Below, piece by piece: positions 62,332-64,000 of a stretch of DNA of 64,000 nucleotides. This DNA comes from Lachnospiraceae bacterium (GTDB taxonomy: Bacteria; Bacillota; Clostridia; Lachnospirales; Lachnospiraceae). A program made the translations under genes and the position numbers. Location of the stretch: positions 32,062-96,061 of the forward strand of contig JAFXCD010000015.1 in assembly GCA_017521605.1 (NCBI GenBank), in the 5' to 3' direction. Numbering within the stretch: position 1 is the first letter of the stretch; each line of letters opens with the position of its first letter. Under the pieces are notes generated by a model. That model was not told the origin of the DNA and made no database searches. It worked only from the letters and a program-made list of their open reading frames with translations.

Positions 62332-62797
62332 AATTTTTCTCCAATGCCATCACATAAATCTGGCAGGGATTGGCCTCGTCCCATAGAGTAGGGAAGACCT
62401 CAAACTCCTGAAAGCCCAGCGACAGATAAAAGTGATTGGTCCTATCGTAATCCTCGTAAACTCCCATCTGCACCGTCTTCACCTGCAGGAATGAATAGCC
62501 CTTTTCATAGGCAATCTGCTTTGCCTGCAAAACCAAATTCCGACCGATACCGCTTCTGTGATACTCCTCCAACACACCCATAACTGCCAGCTCCACCGTG
62601 GCTTTGCCGGTTTCCTTCAGACACAAGAAGCCTATGGGCTTTTCCTCATCATAGGCACAAAGGCAAATCTGCTCTGCACTCTCTCTGATATACTGCTCTC
62701 TGCCCTCTTCCTGCTCAAACCAAGTCGGAAGACTCTCCAATATATAACAAACCACCCGCTTTTTCTCTTCGGGATGTTCTATTTGTGCTATTTTCAT
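62324..62797 (-). CDS. GNAT family N-acetyltransferase
   Basis: 157 residues; ATGA overlap with the upstream gene. Core VMGVLEEYHRSGIGRNLV and FYLSLGFQEFEVFPTLWDEANPC. The C-terminal WDEANPCQIYVMAL pattern recurs in Firmicute acetyltransferases of unknown substrate. Confidence 0.92.
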   Translation of the reverse strand: MKIAQIEHPEEKKRVVCYILESLPTWFEQEEGREQYIRESAEQICLCAYDEEKPIGFLCLKETGKATVELAVMGVLEEYHRSGIGRNLVLQAKQIAYEKGYSFLQVKTVQMGVYEDYDRTNHFYLSLGFQEFEVFPTLWDEANPCQIYVMALEKNYG

Positions 62798-63393
62798 CTA
62801 TTAATTATCTCCTCTGCATCCCTCAATATCTTCTCAAAAATTTCTGTACCCGCCACTTCCGGAAAAGCTTGCGGTGTGGTAGGTTCCTTCTGATAATCGG
62901 TAAGAGCATACTTAAACCACTTCACACCCCACCACTGACCTAATTTGTAGCCTACATTTTCAAAAACACCTACAGTATCAAAGCCATAAGCAGCATGAAA
63001 CGCTTCGCTCTTAGGGTTCGGCGTAGTAACTCCTGCAAATGCAGTATAGTAACCCAGCAGCCTTAAGGTCTCCTCCAACACCTGATACAAAGCCTTAGCA
63101 ATATGCCTTCTGTGGTACTTTTCATCCACATAAATGGACAAATCCGCCGACCACTGATAAGCTGCTCTTTCCCGATGCTTAGAGGCATAAGCATAGCCTG
63201 CCACAACACCATCTATCTCACAAACCAACCAGGGGAAACGTGCCAGTGTATTCTCTATCCTTTGCCCAAAAACCTCGGCTGAGGGTACTTCTGTCTCAAA
63301 AGTAATAGCCGTATTCTCTATGTACCATTTGTAAATATTCAAAAGTGCTGCCCCATCCTTAGGAGTTGCCACTCGGATTCTAACCTTACTCAT
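62794..63393 (-). CDS. Phosphinothricin-type GNAT acetyltransferase
   Basis: 199 residues from ATG 63393. Matches the Pat/MddA pattern: IYKWYIENTAITFETEVP, ADLSIYVDEKYHRRHIAKALY, FAGVTTPNPKSEAFHAAYGF and GVFENVGYKLGQWWGVKW. Family members acetylate phosphinothricin or methionine sulfone/sulfoximine. Confidence 0.93.
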   Translation of the reverse strand: MSKVRIRVATPKDGAALLNIYKWYIENTAITFETEVPSAEVFGQRIENTLARFPWLVCEIDGVVAGYAYASKHRERAAYQWSADLSIYVDEKYHRRHIAKALYQVLEETLRLLGYYTAFAGVTTPNPKSEAFHAAYGFDTVGVFENVGYKLGQWWGVKWFKYALTDYQKEPTTPQAFPEVAGTEIFEKILRDAEEIINR

Positions 63394-63420
63394 CTTTTGC
63401 ACCCCTTCTCTTACTGCTTA

Positions 63421-64000
63421 TTACACAAACGCCATAACCACTGCAACTACGATAGCCGGCAGCAGGTTGGCCACCCGCACCTTTTTGCCCCAGACCAGAT
63501 TTACGCCCACACAGAAGATCAGTATGGAACCTACCATGGACAGATTCACCAACGCAGGCTCTGTCATAATCGGTTTGATAAAACCTGCCAACAATGTCAC
63601 CGTCCCCTGCAAAATCGCCACGGGGATGGCGGAAAAAGCACATCCCTTACCCATGGCACCGGTCATCACCAGAATAATGATTAAGTCCAGCACTGCCTTG
63701 GTGGCCAGGATAGAATAATCCCCGAAGATTCCGTCCTCTATGGCACCCACGATGGCCATGGCGCCGATACAGACCGTCAGGGAGGCGGTCACAAAGGCAT
63801 CCACAAAATTGGCTTCCTTTTCATTGCCGGTCTTTTTCTTCAGCCATTCACCAAAACGTTCAAACTTGTCCTCCAAATTGATGAGTTCGCCCAATAAGCC
63901 ACCCAGTACCAGCGACAACACAATCAGCATGGACTGTCCGCTGACGATTGCTTCCCCTTCCACAGTCAACATTCCTTCCAGTGCCCCTGCTATGCCTAAG
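63421..64000 (-). CDS. DUF554 family membrane protein (partial, N-terminus outside window)
   Basis: At least 192 residues, frame open to the window edge. DUF554 pattern: VLSLVLGGLLGELINLEDK, FVDAFVTASLTVCIGAMAIVGAIEDG, GKGCAFSAIPVAILQG and six or so membrane helices. Putative small-ion or metabolite transporter; role unknown. Confidence 0.92.
   Translation of the reverse strand, partial: LGIAGALEGMLTVEGEAIVSGQSMLIVLSLVLGGLLGELINLEDKFERFGEWLKKKTGNEKEANFVDAFVTASLTVCIGAMAIVGAIEDGIFGDYSILATKAVLDLIIILVMTGAMGKGCAFSAIPVAILQGTVTLLAGFIKPIMTEPALVNLSMVGSILIFCVGVNLVWGKKVRVANLLPAIVVAVVMAFV

Overview
The window reads as chromosomal DNA of an anaerobic, moderately low-GC Gram-positive of the Clostridia, most likely Lachnospiraceae. 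The signs are a pyruvate:ferredoxin oxidoreductase with rubredoxin, SPxTG cell-wall sorting signals, an orphan Spo0A-type DNA-binding domain, LytTR/DUF3021 and YtrA-type regulators, YARHG and other lipoproteins, and AGGAGG ribosome binding sites before almost every gene. No rRNA, tRNA, CRISPR array, insertion sequence or phage gene was recognised. Both ends cut through genes: a DUF4179-type anti-sigma factor at the left and a DUF554 membrane protein at the right.

Layout. 1-2.7 kb: two divergent ECF sigma factors, each followed by its own anti-sigma factor (DUF4179 and zf-HC2 types). 2.7-17.7 kb: a 15-kb minus-strand operon of three giant surface proteins. Two are tandem beta-helix proteins and one is a papain-like C1 peptidase. 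All share a CxxC-repeat segment, a near-identical ~95-residue module, a Pro/Thr stalk and an SPxTG anchor. 18.0-23.7 kb: a divergent regulator fusing a LacI-type sensor to a LytTR DNA-binding domain, then PFOR and rubredoxin. 23.7-28.1 kb: an HTH-Uma2 fusion, then a GntR(YtrA) regulator with two DUF1648/DUF5808-like membrane proteins and a clear 23-bp operator. 28.4-38.8 kb: an MFS exporter, a run HAD / deacetylase / DUF6892-like / aldo-keto reductase / YARHG lipoprotein, a Nudix hydrolase, a diaminopimelate decarboxylase and an 898-residue lipoprotein. 38.9-40.5 kb: rtcB RNA ligase with an elaborate leader. 40.5-47.2 kb: a two-subunit ABC exporter, a serine hydrolase, an HTH-methyltransferase fusion and a Cu/Zn superoxide dismutase. 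47.4-56.8 kb: a signal peptidase/SH3 membrane cluster, a lipoprotein metalloprotease candidate, a LytTR-DUF3021-ABC operon, a DUF2812-like protein, an orphan Spo0A_C protein and an XRE/S24-like regulator. 56.8-64 kb: a dense minus-strand run of small modifying enzymes (five acetyltransferases, two methyltransferases, an aminoglycoside-type nucleotidyltransferase, an LD-carboxypeptidase/MccF-like enzyme).

The most unusual item is the region before rtcB (40.02-40.45 kb). A consensus promoter carries a perfect 14-bp inverted repeat over its -10. It is followed by a 23-codon reading frame with a strong RBS, then an intrinsic terminator. Directly after comes a ~155-nt element that folds into a three-way junction closed by a perfect 12-bp stem, ending just before the rtcB RBS. 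Because RtcB seals RNA ends, a structured RNA tied to its leader is a good candidate for an undescribed regulatory or substrate RNA. Other items worth following are the LacI-sensor/LytTR regulator facing the surface-protein operon, two identical-geometry inverted repeats exactly 52 bp apart upstream of the LD-carboxypeptidase, and the orphan Spo0A_C gene paired divergently with a degenerate S24-type regulator.
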